A stretch of DNA of 64,000 bases from Astragalus membranaceus. Taxonomy: Eukaryota > Streptophyta > Magnoliopsida > Fabales > Fabaceae. The translations under genes and the position numbers were made by a program. The notes beneath the pieces are model-generated. The model was not told the DNA's origin. It did no database searches and saw only the letters and a list, made by a program, of their open reading frames with translations. The stretch is taken from assembly GCA_039519185.1 (NCBI GenBank), contig CM076849.1, positions 113,961,806-114,025,805 on the forward strand. The letters run 5' to 3'. Shown here one piece after another: positions 1 through 9,834 of this stretch (positions within the stretch are counted from its first letter, which is position 1; every line of letters starts with the position of its first letter).

Positions 1-1509
1 GTCAAAAGTTACATTAAAAACAAAAAGGAAAAATATTTAGACATCCTGGAAACTGGCGCATGGGCGCTGGGCGCCCAGGGGCAACACAGCGCTTGGCGCA
101 TGGGCGCTTGGCGCCCAGGAACAACACGCGCAACAGCGCACAGGCGCTAGGCGCCCAGGGGAACAACACGCGCAACAGCGCACAGGTGCTAGGCGCCCAG
201 GGGAACAACACGCGCAACAGCGCACAGGCGCTAGGCGCCCAGGGGAACAACACGCACAGGCGCTCAGCACAGCAACACGGCGCCCAGGCACTAGGCGCCT
301 AAGGCCAACATGCAACAAAATTTATTTTCCTTCGAAATTGATTTTACACGAGCCAAATGCTCAGAACATGAAAACCAAATTAAAATTTCATCAAAAACTG
401 AACATCATTTTTGGCGCCCATGCACTAGGCACCTAGTGAAAATATGCAACTCAACTCCTTTGTTGCCAAAAATCATTTTTCATGAGCCATTTTACCTGAG
501 TATAAAAACCTGAAAACAATTTTCGCAAAACTATCACCCGGACTTTGGGGCCCTTGGCGCCCATGACACAAGCAACAAGTGCCAAAACTGACAGCACAGG
601 AACACAGAATGGCAACACAGGCAACAGGCACAGGAACACAGAATGGCAACACAGGCAACAGAATTACTTGGAAACTGGCACAGCACATTGCTGGGCACTT
701 GGCGCCCATGACCATGGCGCAAAACAGAAAATTTCAGCAACATGCATATGGCGCCTAAGGCGCCTAGGGGCTTCCAAACAGAATTTTTCCCACTTTCATT
801 TACCAATTAAAATTCACCAAAACGCCCAATTACATATATATTACTAAAGTGTCACCATGATTCTCAATTTCACCATATAATCACCAAATAATCATATATT
901 CAAACATATGGTCTCCAATTCGCATTTAGCAACAATTCAACATCAATCATGCGATTTCCAACATAGCAATTCAATCATCAAGCATCACAATATTATGAAT
1001 CAATCATTAACATCACAAATCATTCATAGAACTAACCTAGAACCCTAACCCTAAGCAATCACAATTCGCATAGATTATTAAGCACAAAAAGAGGACCCCC
1101 TAACCTTATGGAAGTCGAAATGTTAGCCAAGCTCCAAGGGAAGAATGCAAACCACCAACGAGCCTCCTCCTCTTCTCTATGAGTTTCGCCTTCTCCTCTT
1201 CTTCTCTTCTTTTCTTCGCAACTTTTCTCTTCCCACTCTCTCTTACGTTTCTTTTCTTTCTTTTTCTCACTTGAGTGAATTGCAACTAACTCCCTAGACC
1301 CCTAATGATTCGACTCCTATGCCAAGGAATGGGCCACGGGCCTAATTGTGGATCACGGGCCCTTGCTCGCACCACTTAATTAGTGACAACACCTCCTAAT
1401 AAAATAAAATAAAATAATTAAACTTGAATTATTTAATTAAATTAAATAAATATTGTAAGCCTTAAATAACTTAATTAAATAAATAATTAAATTATTTTGG
1501 GGCGTTACA
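1..1509 (-). mobile_element. Tekay-type LTR (element K), cut by window edge
   Basis: Read on the minus strand, this stretch starts at 1509 with TGTAACGCCCC and matches the opening 1.5 kb of the LTRs of elements A, C and H. It has the AT-rich start, the purine/pyrimidine-rich tract, the telomere-like ccctaaccct motif near 1045 and the GGCGCC-rich minisatellite at 55-300. The sequence right of 1509 carries no polypurine tract, so 1509 is an outer edge. K is therefore either a solo LTR or the 5' LTR of a minus-strand element continuing left. The expected target duplication would be ctact at 1510-1514, but its partner lies outside the window. Confidence 0.85.
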
Positions 1510-3629
1510 CTACTTGTTCAGCCAGGTAACTTCAAGCAGTAATAATCAGACTCACTCTCTACTCCGCTGCGCTACTCTGATAAACTAGCTCGCATCCTAC
1601 CCCACTCATCTACCCATAAGGATAACAAAATACTTCAATCATCATAACATCACAACGAAATTCACAGGGTGCATAACAGTCGTACAACAAGTCTCATAAT
1701 TTTAGTAACACGACAACAATATTAACAACTCAGTCACACAATCGGGCACTAAGGCACCGGCAACGGTTAACAATCGAATTAGGCACAACTCATAAAAATA
1801 GCAGCAGTGTACAAAAGTAGGGACAGTAACAGTTATTCTTGAAAGCACTGACAGCGGCCTTAGGAAGCAGCAACAACAACTTTCAAAAAGGTAGCAACAT
1901 TCATTTTCAGCAATAGTCATTTTGCAGAAAACCATAACAATTATCCGAATAAAACAGCAACATTATTTTCTGAACCTAAAATGCTACACTACTTGTTGGC
2001 TCTTTTACTCATTCCTCAATGCAACGACACTATTTTTATATTCATAATTCAAGTCTGAGACACGACAAGCACACCAAAGCAATTCAATTTAAACGATCCC
2101 TACAAAAATAATAATATTTAATCACACATGAAGATCACACTAGCATATCACATAGGGTACTCGATTAACACCTTAAACTTGGGAGTTCAATAAAAGCAAA
2201 CGTGTAAGAACAATATCTACCATAATACCAACATGCATTCATTCCTTAACATGCATTCCATATTAACTCATTAAACCACACAACACAATTGGCGCAACTG
2301 CGAAGTAATCTAATAGGAATTCGTTTATTAAAAAAAATAAGTTTGATACCAATATTGTATCCAATCATAAAATTTGTTTATTAGGGGTTCACAAACAATC
2401 TCATAACTCACTTCATTTTCAACTTACAAAACCACGTAACACAATTAAAGAGGTACCAACCAGAATCAGACAATAAAATCAGTTGTAGACAATTAGAGTT
2501 CGCAAATGGTTTTTTTTTTTAAGCATGCATTTATTCTAGTCACCTCTACAATCATATTTTATAAATTTCAATGAAACATAATTCCACCAATTTCAACACC
2601 AAACATTTACATTCATTTAAATATGTACAAAGGGAAGTAACTAGACTCGATTAGGTTACAAAAAGGCAGAGGAAAACGGAGTCCAAACACTTAACACCTA
2701 ATGATTCTAACACTTAACACCAAGTAGTTATACTCTAGAAGGAAATCAAAGTGTGCAACATCAAGAGTGTGGAACAATCCTTTACTATCGTCTAATTGGA
2801 ATCTAGAAAGATACACTTAACAACCCCAATAGAATTAGAAATACCATAAAATAAGAGCCAGAGGAAAATACTTTCATAAAAACCCAATTTTTCAAATGTA
2901 TCGAACTCGCCGTTAATCCAAAACAGTCAATAATGGTATTTATAGGTTTTTAGTTCCATAGAGTAACGAGCTAATAAGGAGCACATCCATTTTATGGCAC
3001 ATAGTTCAAATCAGCTCAAAAATCTTTTTCTTTGGGCACATAAAGGAGTAAGTGAGACGTATTATACTAAGCCTTGTAGAAAGGAAGGTAGGATACTTAA
3101 CACTACGACATTGATCAATTACACATTGTCAACTATAATTAAAACACGAGTACAAACATCATTTTAAATTTTAGGAACTCGGCATTTCAAGTTATTACGA
3201 AAACAACACGTTTTTCAGCATAAAAAAGAATAGCGCTTCATTTTCACAAAACCGCACCACACTTATTTCATAAAACAACAACTCATTCTATAAAAATAAA
3301 CCGTAATATAGCAACTCGTTTAGTTGGCAAATAGCAATACTTTAAATTGACAAAACAACAACTAATACATTTTTCGAAAATTGAACACCTTCCAAACCAG
3401 CAGGAAATCAAAACCAAGTCCCGTGACATCAGTCACTAATCGCCAAAACAATAATGACAATCTTTTAGAGTAAGTGATAATCATCTACATAGTTCAGCAT
3501 GGAAAAATAATTCAACTCATGGAACAGCAGTCAAGGCATTAAAACAGCTAGAAGGGCCAACCCATGGAGACAACAATTCACAGCTAAAGGCACATATACG
3601 AAAAGGCACAATAAGGCACACAGCACTAG

Positions 3630-3663
3630 TAGGGGCATCTCCCCCACTAGTTCACTTACCAAT
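3630..3663 (-). pseudogene. Residual gag linker fragment in element B
   Basis: Read on the minus strand, the codons run G-K-stop-T-S-G-G-D-A-P-T. This corresponds to the linker just before the first zinc knuckle of the C polyprotein (around residues 240-249). An in-frame TGA follows the lysine codon, and the identical TGA occurs in element I near 63970. No other gag sequence flanks it, so it cannot encode a product. It may survive because it lies near the primer site, where packaging or priming signals could overlap; that is inference. Confidence 0.6.
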
Positions 3664-3772
3664 GGAAACTTTTGGAGTACCTGCAACATAAACCATGGTC
3701 AGCTCTGAAAGACAACAGTTGGTCACTATCTGACACAACGACTCGACGACTTGGCCGGACGGACCAACCATT

Positions 3773-3784
3773 GCTCTGATACCA
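3773..3784 (-). other. Primer binding site of element B (tRNA-iMet type)
   Basis: The minus strand reads TGGTATCAGAGC, complementary to the 3' end of initiator methionine tRNA. It sits four bases inside the LTR end at 3789, as in the other elements here, and so fixes B's orientation. Confidence 0.9.
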
Positions 3785-3788
3785 CTAA

Positions 3789-4438
3789 TGTAACACCCCA
3801 TTCTACCCGGCTATTTATCATAGAGATCAGAGTTTCAAAATTTCGTTTCAATGGAATGCTACACATAATTCTAATCTAACAACGGTCAAATCAGTATAAG
3901 CCTTCATTACACCTTTATAATACGCAACACCATTAAATAATTTAGGGTACTCATGACTTCACCAATAAAATCCACACATTATAATATAATGTCTCGCAGC
4001 GGAAAAAAAATAACATAATCTCGAAAGCGCCGAACAACAGCCTCATCAAAATCATTAAATAAAAATTCAACGGCAAATGAATAACACTAGAATCCTAAGC
4101 CCACCCCCTAGGTGTCACGTATCAGAGCAGACTGACTCGGGAGTGAAAGGAGTAAGCCTTCACTCAGGACTACCTGTGGTAAACAACAACAGAAGGGTGA
4201 GTCTCGAACCATATAATAAAGACTATAATAAGAAGTATATTTCATCATAGTGTCGCACTCATACAGTCACACAGTAGCAATAGTTCATACAATCAGCAAC
4301 TCACATGCTTATCATGAGGATGTATGCAATACAGTTATGCATGTGGTACCATTTTCCCAGACCGCAGCCTTATCATCATAATATCAACCCAGACCGCAGC
4401 CTTATCATTTCAATTTAGAACTCAGACCGCAGCCTTAT
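3789..4438 (-). repeat. Element B 5' LTR, 3' portion
   Basis: The minus-strand LTR end reads ...GGGGTGTTACA at 3789. The segment stops at 4438, where element A is inserted, and resumes at 22780. Joined across A, this LTR is about 2.6 kb. It shares with the other Tekay-type LTRs the actcaccct and ctctgatacgt blocks but diverges elsewhere, so it is a separate subfamily. Three copies of a short hairpin unit lie at 4369-4435. The bases cttat at 4434-4438 are the left target duplication of A. Confidence 0.85.
4369..4435 (-). repeat. Hairpin array of element B LTR (UGCG loops)
   Basis: Three copies of agaccgcagcct lie at 4369-4380, 4391-4402 and 4424-4435. A fourth lies at 22798-22809 on the far side of element A. 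On the LTR sense strand each reads AGGC-TGCG-GTCT, a 4-bp stem (one G-U pair) closed by a UNCG-type loop. The position in the LTR matches the AGGC-TNCG-GCCT arrays of the other Tekay-type LTRs. Function is unknown. Confidence 0.6.
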
Positions 4439-5750
4439 TGTAACGCCCCAAAATAATTTAATTATTTATTTAATTAAGTTATTTAAAGCTTACAATATTT
4501 ATTTAATTTAATTAAATAATTCAAGTTTAATTATTTTATTTTATTTTATTAGGAGGTGGTGTCACTATTTAGGTGGTGCGAGCAAGGGCCCATGATCCAC
4601 AATTAGGCCCGCGGCGCATTGCTTAGTCAAGTAATTCGACTCTCAAGGGGTCTTAGAAGCTAGTTTTCATTTTGACTCAAGTGGGAAAAAAGAAAGAAAG
4701 TAACGTAAAGAGAGGAGAAGTGAGAAGAGAAGTCGAAACTTGCAAGAGGAAAGGGGGAAGAGCTTCGCGAATCACTCAAGGAGGGGGAAGAGCTTGTTGG
4801 TGTCTTGCAATTCTTTGGAGCGTTGCTTAGCAAATTCGACTTCCATAAGGTTAGGGGGTCCTCATTTTGTTCTTAATACTATGCGAATTGGGAATTGCTT
4901 AGGGTTAGGGTCCTAGGTTAGTTCCATGATTGAATTGTGTTGTTGATGAGGAATTATAATATTGTGATGCTTGTTGTTGAATTATTATGTTGAGAATTTT
5001 ATGATTGATGCTTGAGTTGTGGCTAAATGCGAATTGGATACCCTATGTTTGATCATATGTCTCATTGGTGCTTATTTGGTGAATTTGAGAATCATGGTGA
5101 CACTTTAGTAATATATATGTAATTGGGCATTTTGATGAATTTAATTTGGTGAATGAAAGTGAGAAAAAATTCTGTTTAGAAGCCCTAGGCGCCTTGGGCG
5201 CCATAAGCATGTTGCTGAAATTTTCAGTGTTGCGCCTAGTCATGGGCGCCAGGCGCCCAGCAGTGTGCTGCGCCAGTTTTCCAAATTCTGTTGCCTGTGT
5301 TGCCATTCTGTGTTGCTGTGTCTGTTGCCTGTGTTGCTGTGTCTGTTGCCTGTGTTGCCATTCTGGGTCACTGTGCTGCCAGTTTTGGCGCTTGTTGCTT
5401 GAGTCATGGGCGCCAAGGGCCCCAAAGTCCTGGTGATAGTTTTGTAAAAATTGTTTTCAGGTTTTCATATTCAGTTAAAATGGCTCATGAAAAATGATTT
5501 TGGGCAACAAAGGAGTTGAGTTGCGTGTTTTCACTAGGTGCCTAGTGCATGGGCGCCAAAAATGATGTTCAGTTTTTGATGAAAATATTATTGGGTTTTC
5601 ATGTTCTGAGCATTTGGCTCGTGTAAAATTAATTTCGAAGAAAAATAAATTTTGTAGCATGTGGGTCTTAGGCGCCTAGTGCTTGGGCGCCATGTTGCTG
5701 TTGTTCCCTGGGCGCGCCTATGCGCTTGTTGCCTTCCTGGGCGCCCAGCG

Positions 5751-5914
5751 CCTATGTGCGCGTGTTGTTCCTGGGCGCCAAGCGCCCAGCGCCTATGTGC
5801 GCGTGTTGTTCCTGGGCGCCAAGCGCCCAGCGCCTATGTGCGCGTGTTGTTCCTGGGCGCCAAGCGCCCAGCGCCTATGTGCGCGTGTTGTTCCTGGGCG
5901 CCAAGCGCCCATGC
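5751..5914 (+). repeat. 41-bp GGCGCC-rich minisatellite in A 5' LTR
   Basis: About four copies of a 41-bp unit start at 5751, 5792, 5833 and 5874. Each contains gcgcgtgttgttcctgggcg followed by a GGCGCC palindrome region. The 3' LTR of the same element has three copies (from 21495), so one unit was gained or lost after insertion. Comparable GC-rich blocks occur in all A/C/D/H-type LTRs here. Confidence 0.85.
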
Positions 5915-6306
5915 GCCTGTGCGTGTTGCCTCTCCTGGGCGCCAAGCGCCCATGCGCCAAGCGCTGTGTTGCCCCTGGGCGCCCAGCGCCCATGCGCCAG
6001 TTTCCAGGATGTCTAACATTTTTCCTAAATTGTTTTTAATGTAACTTTTGACTCGGTTATCCAAATTCAACGGTTCAAAATGCGTTTTGAAGCTAATTTC
6101 AGTGCCTATCCAATAGTCTCAATTTTATGCAAAAATAAATTATTTTACTGGTGTTTCTGGGCTGATGGTGTTCAAGTGTCCAAATGACTGTTTTCCTCCA
6201 TTTTCCCTATGTCGTGTCAATGTCCTGAGTTGATCTATTTGAATTGGTGTTGGTGTGGGTGGTGAGCTGAATTGGTGAGTGATGATGAGGTGAGATTGGT
6301 GAGCAG

Positions 6307-6494
6307 AGGCTTCGGCCTAATTTTAATTTGGTGAGTTAATTAATGCACTATGGTGAGATTAGAATTTAAAATGTGAAATTGACTGATTTGCGGTGTGTTG
6401 TGATGCATTCTCCATAACACCTCATGAAGCATGTGCATTATTGGTGAGCAGAGGCTATGGCCTAATTTTATTTGGTGAGCAGAGGCTACGGCCT
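6307..6494 (+). repeat. UNCG-type hairpin array in A 5' LTR
   Basis: Three units of AGGC-TNNG-GCCT lie at 6307-6318 (TTCG loop), 6452-6463 (TATG loop) and 6483-6494 (TACG loop). In the 3' LTR the units lie at 22010-22021, 22155-22166 and 22186-22197 with loops TTCG, TACG and TACG. The TATG copy is therefore probably a point mutation after insertion. The flank ggtgagcag is conserved. Transcribed, these would be 4-bp stems closed by UUCG or UACG tetraloops. Confidence 0.6.
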
Positions 6495-7075
6495 ATTTGT
6501 ATTTGGTGACGGATCCGACATGCATGTACCCGTGGAGTTTGGGTTGCATTACATGCATAATCATATATTGTGTAATGCTGTTGGAAATAGAATGTTGATG
6601 GGATTGTTCCATTGTTGTGAATTTGTGTGCCTGGTTTCCCTTTTTCCTATGCATTGCTTAATTCTCATATGTTATTAATTATGAAAAGAGACTCACCCTA
6701 CTGCGTTTATGTTGCTTCTTATGTCGGCAACGTGCAGGTAATAACGAGTGAAGGATTTCTTTATGCCTTCGTCTGGTAGGAAGTGTCACGCTCTGATACG
6801 TAGCACCAGGGGGGGTGTCCTATGTTTATGCTTTATTTTCTTAAAACTGCTAGACTTTGTTGGTGATGTATTGATTTTAATTTTTTGGAACTCTTTATTA
6901 TTCCGCTGCTGGTGGTGATTGGTTTTAGTGATGCGAACTGAACCTTCCTTACGGTGTTATGTATCTTGATATTTATGGAGTAAATGTAGCACTCGCTTGT
7001 ATTGTTTTCAAAAAAAAAAAAAAGACTCTGATTTTATTTAAAAGCTAAGTTATTAGAAATGGGGTGTTACATTAG

Positions 7076-7087
7076 TGGTATCAGAGC
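7076..7087 (+). other. Primer binding site of element A
   Basis: TGGTATCAGAGC lies four bases after the LTR end and is complementary to the 3' end of initiator methionine tRNA. It is followed by the same leader (agttcggtctgtccggccgg) as in C and H. Confidence 0.92.
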
Positions 7088-7182
7088 AGTTCGGTCTGTC
7101 CGGCCGGTAGTCGAGTCGTCGTGTTGAGTAACATTGAGTTTGTTACTCGTTTCAGAATTTTGTTTCCTGTTGCAGTGCTAGA

Positions 7183-7350
7183 ATGGCCAGACGGGACGAT
7201 GCTGCACTTACTGCTGCCTTGCAGGCTATAGCCGGGGCGATGGGTAATATACCCGGTGCTGTGAATGATGGGACGTGCAATTTGGCTACGTTCCAGAGAG
7301 AGAACCCACCTGTCTTTAATCCAGATGGTGCTTTGGCATGGCTGAAAGAG
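7183..7350 (+). pseudogene. Truncated gag start of element A
   Basis: The frame opens MARRDDAAL, as in element C, and follows it for about 56 codons with a 12-bp deletion that removes K-G-K-Y (C residues 46-49). It ends at a junction at 7346-7350, where codon 60 of gag is joined to integrase sequence. The bases aagag are present at both parental breakpoints, so this is a microhomology junction. Read on, the gag frame hits TGA at 7378-7380. The matrix/capsid-like domain and zinc knuckles are missing, so this is a relic and cannot supply Gag. Confidence 0.88.
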
Positions 7351-7737
7351 AAGGAAGGATTTAGAGTTTCAGGCCGGTGATCATGTGTTTCTGAGAGTCA
7401 CTCCGGTGACTGGTGTTGGGCGTGCCTTGAAATCTAAGAAGTTAACTCCCCGTTTCATTGGTCCGTATCAGATTACGGAGAGGGTGGGAAGTGTTGCCTA
7501 TAGGGTGGCTCTACCACCTAATCTTTCGAACTTGCATGACGTGTTTCACGTGTCACAACTTCGAAAGTATGTTCCGGACCCGTCTCATGTGATTCAGATG
7601 GATGAAGTAGAGGTGCGGGATAATCTCACCGTGGAGACTATGCCTGTGCGGATTGAAGATAGAGAAGTGAAGACTCTGAGAGGGAAAGAAATTCTTTTGG
7701 TGAAGGTGGTTTGGTTAGGAGCTGCTGGTGAGAGTAT
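7351..7737 (+). pseudogene. Integrase C-terminus and chromodomain start of element A, split by element C
   Basis: After the deletion junction the sequence matches the C polyprotein from about residue 1299. The GDHVFLRV stretch, the GPY motif and the start of the chromodomain-like segment follow up to G-E-S, out of frame with the upstream gag. The region breaks at agtat (7733-7737), the target site of element C. The remaining 27 codons resume at 20068. The segment is nearly identical to C, so A and C are close relatives and the internal deletion is not old. Confidence 0.88.
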
Positions 7738-9723
7738 TGTAACGCCCCAAAATAATTTAATTATTTATTTAATTAAGTTATTTAAGGCTTACAATATTTA
7801 TTTAATTTAATTAAATAATTTGAGTTTAATTATTTTATTTTATTTTTATTAGGGGGTGTTGTCACTATTTAAGTGGTGCGAGCAAGGGCCCGTGATCCAC
7901 AATTAGGCCCGTGGCCCATTTCTTTGGCATAGGAGTCGAATTCATTGGGGTCTAGGGAGTTAGTGGCAATTCACCCAAGTGAGAAAAGAAAGAAAAAGAA
8001 ACGTAAGAGGGAGTGAGAAGAGAGTTGCGAAGAGGAGAAGAAGAAAGGGGCGAAGCTCATAGAGAAGAGGAGGAGGATCATTGGTGGTTCGCATTCTTCA
8101 CTTGGAGCTTGGCTAGCAAATTCGACTTCCATAAGGTTAGGGGGTCCTCTTTTTGTTCTTAATGAGTATGCGAATTATGAATTGCTTAGGGTTAGGGTCC
8201 TAGGTTAGTTCCATGATTAAATTGTGTTGTTGTTGAGGAATTATAATATTGTGATGTTGTTGTTGAATTATTATGTTGAGAATTTTATGATTGATGATTG
8301 AATTGTGGTAAAATGCGAATTGTAGACCATATGTTTGAGTATATGATTATTTGGTGATTATGTAGTGAAATTGAGTTCTGTTGCAAGTTGGTCTTAGGCG
8401 CCTAGTGCTTGGGCGCCATGTTGCTGCTGTTCCCGGGGCGCGCCTGTGCGCGTTGTTGCTTCTGGGCGCCAGCGCCTATGCGCGTGTTGCCTTCCTGGGC
8501 GCCTAGCGTCCAGCGCCTGTGCGCTGTGCGCGTGTTGTTCCCCTGGGCGCCTAGCGCCTGTGCGCTGTTGCGCGTGTTGTTCCTGGGCGCCAGCGCCCAT
8601 GCGCCTGTGCGTGTTGCTTCTCCTGGGCACCAAGCGCCCATGCGCCAAGCGCTGTGTTGCCCCTGGGCGCCCAGCGCCCATGCGCCAGTTTCCAGGATGT
8701 CTAACATTTTTCCTAAATTGTTTTTAATGTAACTTTTGACTCGGTTATCCAAATTCAACGGTTCGAAATGCGTTTTGAAGCTAATTTCAGTACCTATCCA
8801 ATAGTCTCAATTTTATGCAAAAATAAATTATTTTACTGGTGTTTCTGGCTGATGGTGTTCAAGAGTCTAAATGACTGTTTTCCTCCATTTTTTCCTATGT
8901 CGTGTCAATGTCCTGAGTTGGTCTATTTGAATTGGTGTTGTTGTGAGTGGTGAGCTGAATTGGTGAGTGATGATGAGGTGAGATTGGTGAGCAGAGGCTT
9001 CGGCCTAATTTTGATTTGGTGAGTTAATTAATGCACTATGGTGAGACTAGAATTTAAAATGTGAATTGATTGATTGGTGGTGTGTTGTGATGCATTCTCC
9101 ATAACACCTCATGAAGCATGTGCATTATTGGTGAGCAGAGGCTACGGCCTAATTTTATTTGGTGAGCAGAGGCTACGGCCTATTTGTATTTGGTGACGGA
9201 TCCGACATGCATGTACCCGTGGAGTTTGGAATGAGAATGCTGATTTGATTGTCCCCATTGTTGTGAATTGGTGTACCTGGTTTCCTTTTTCCTATGCATT
9301 GCTTAATTCTCATATATTATTAATTATGAAAAGAGACTCACCCTACTGCCTTTATGTTGCTTCTTATGTCGGCAACGTGCAGGTAATATCGAGTGAAGGA
9401 TTCCTTCATGCCTTCGTCTGTTAGGAAGTGTCACTCTCTGATACGTAGCACCAGGGGGGGGTGTCCTATGTTTATGCATTATTTTTCCTAAACTGTTAGA
9501 TTTGATTGGTGATGTATTGGTTTTAAGTTTTAGAACTCATATTTATTCCGCTGCTGATGGTGATTGGTTTTAGTTGATGCGAACTAAACATTTTTCTCAT
9601 GGTGTTATGTATCTTGTTATTTATGAAGTAAATGTAGCACTCGCTTGAATTGTTTTCAAAAAAAAAAAAAAAAGAGACTCTGATTTTATTTAAAAATAAA
9701 GTTATTAGAAAAGGGGTGTTACA
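7738..9723 (+). repeat. Element C 5' LTR with two internal deletions
   Basis: Compared with C's 3' LTR this copy lacks about 540 bp at 8371-8375, where ttgag joins directly to ttctgttgc, and 43 bp in the block after ggagtttgg near 9230. Both deletions are flanked by 4-bp microhomologies (tgag and ttgg). The larger one removes the 18150 region equivalent with its atatatatata stretch, so the promoter may be compromised; that is inference. Confidence 0.9.
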
Positions 9724-9727
9724 TTAG

Positions 9728-9739
9728 TGGTATCAGAGC
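9728..9739 (+). other. First primer binding site of element C
   Basis: TGGTATCAGAGC lies four bases after the 5' LTR end at 9723 and matches the 3' end of initiator methionine tRNA. Confidence 0.92.
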
Positions 9740-9834
9740 AGTTCGGTCTGTCCGGCCGGTAGTCGAGTCGTCGTGTTGAGTAACATTGAGTTTGTTACTC
9801 GTTTCTGAATTTTGTTTTCTGTTGCAGTGCTAGA

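Larger units (their letters stand above)
1510..3788 (-). mobile_element. Coding-free interior of non-autonomous element B
   Basis: This 2.3 kb lies between the K LTR and the primer site of element B. It is AT-rich and carries no open frame that resembles gag or pol. The only recognisable coding trace is a short gag remnant at 3630-3663. In orientation it is the 5' part of the interior of a minus-strand LTR element, next to the PBS at 3773-3784. Element I at the window's right end has nearly the same leader, so this looks like a propagated non-autonomous (LARD-like) design and not random decay. No polypurine tract or 3' LTR of B is visible; they should lie left of the window. Confidence 0.65.
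4439..7071 (+). repeat. Element A 5' LTR
   Basis: The LTR starts TGTAACGCCCC and ends GGGGTGTTACA directly before the PBS. In order it holds an AT-rich start; a purine-rich tract (4685-4800); a telomere-like ttagggttaggg motif near 4900; a 21-bp repeat near 5290-5360 (two units, three in the 3' LTR); a GGCGCC-rich 41-bp minisatellite (5751-5914); three short hairpins (6307-6494); the actcacc...gtgcaggtaa block near 6690-6745; and an A run near 7010. Confidence 0.93.

Noticed and set aside
37..318. Open frames across the GGCGCC blocks, on both strands (also near 5700-6040, 8400-8750, 11690-12040, 18700-19050, 21430-21770, 42780-43060 and 49810-50130)
   Set aside because: They are translations of a GC-rich minisatellite that lacks stops in several frames at once. 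They have no domain, and they vary with repeat number.
1..1509. K as the 3' LTR of element B or D
   Set aside because: Its start at 1509 has no adjacent PPT, and it belongs to the A/C/H LTR subfamily, not to B. D's remaining part should lie beyond B's left end.
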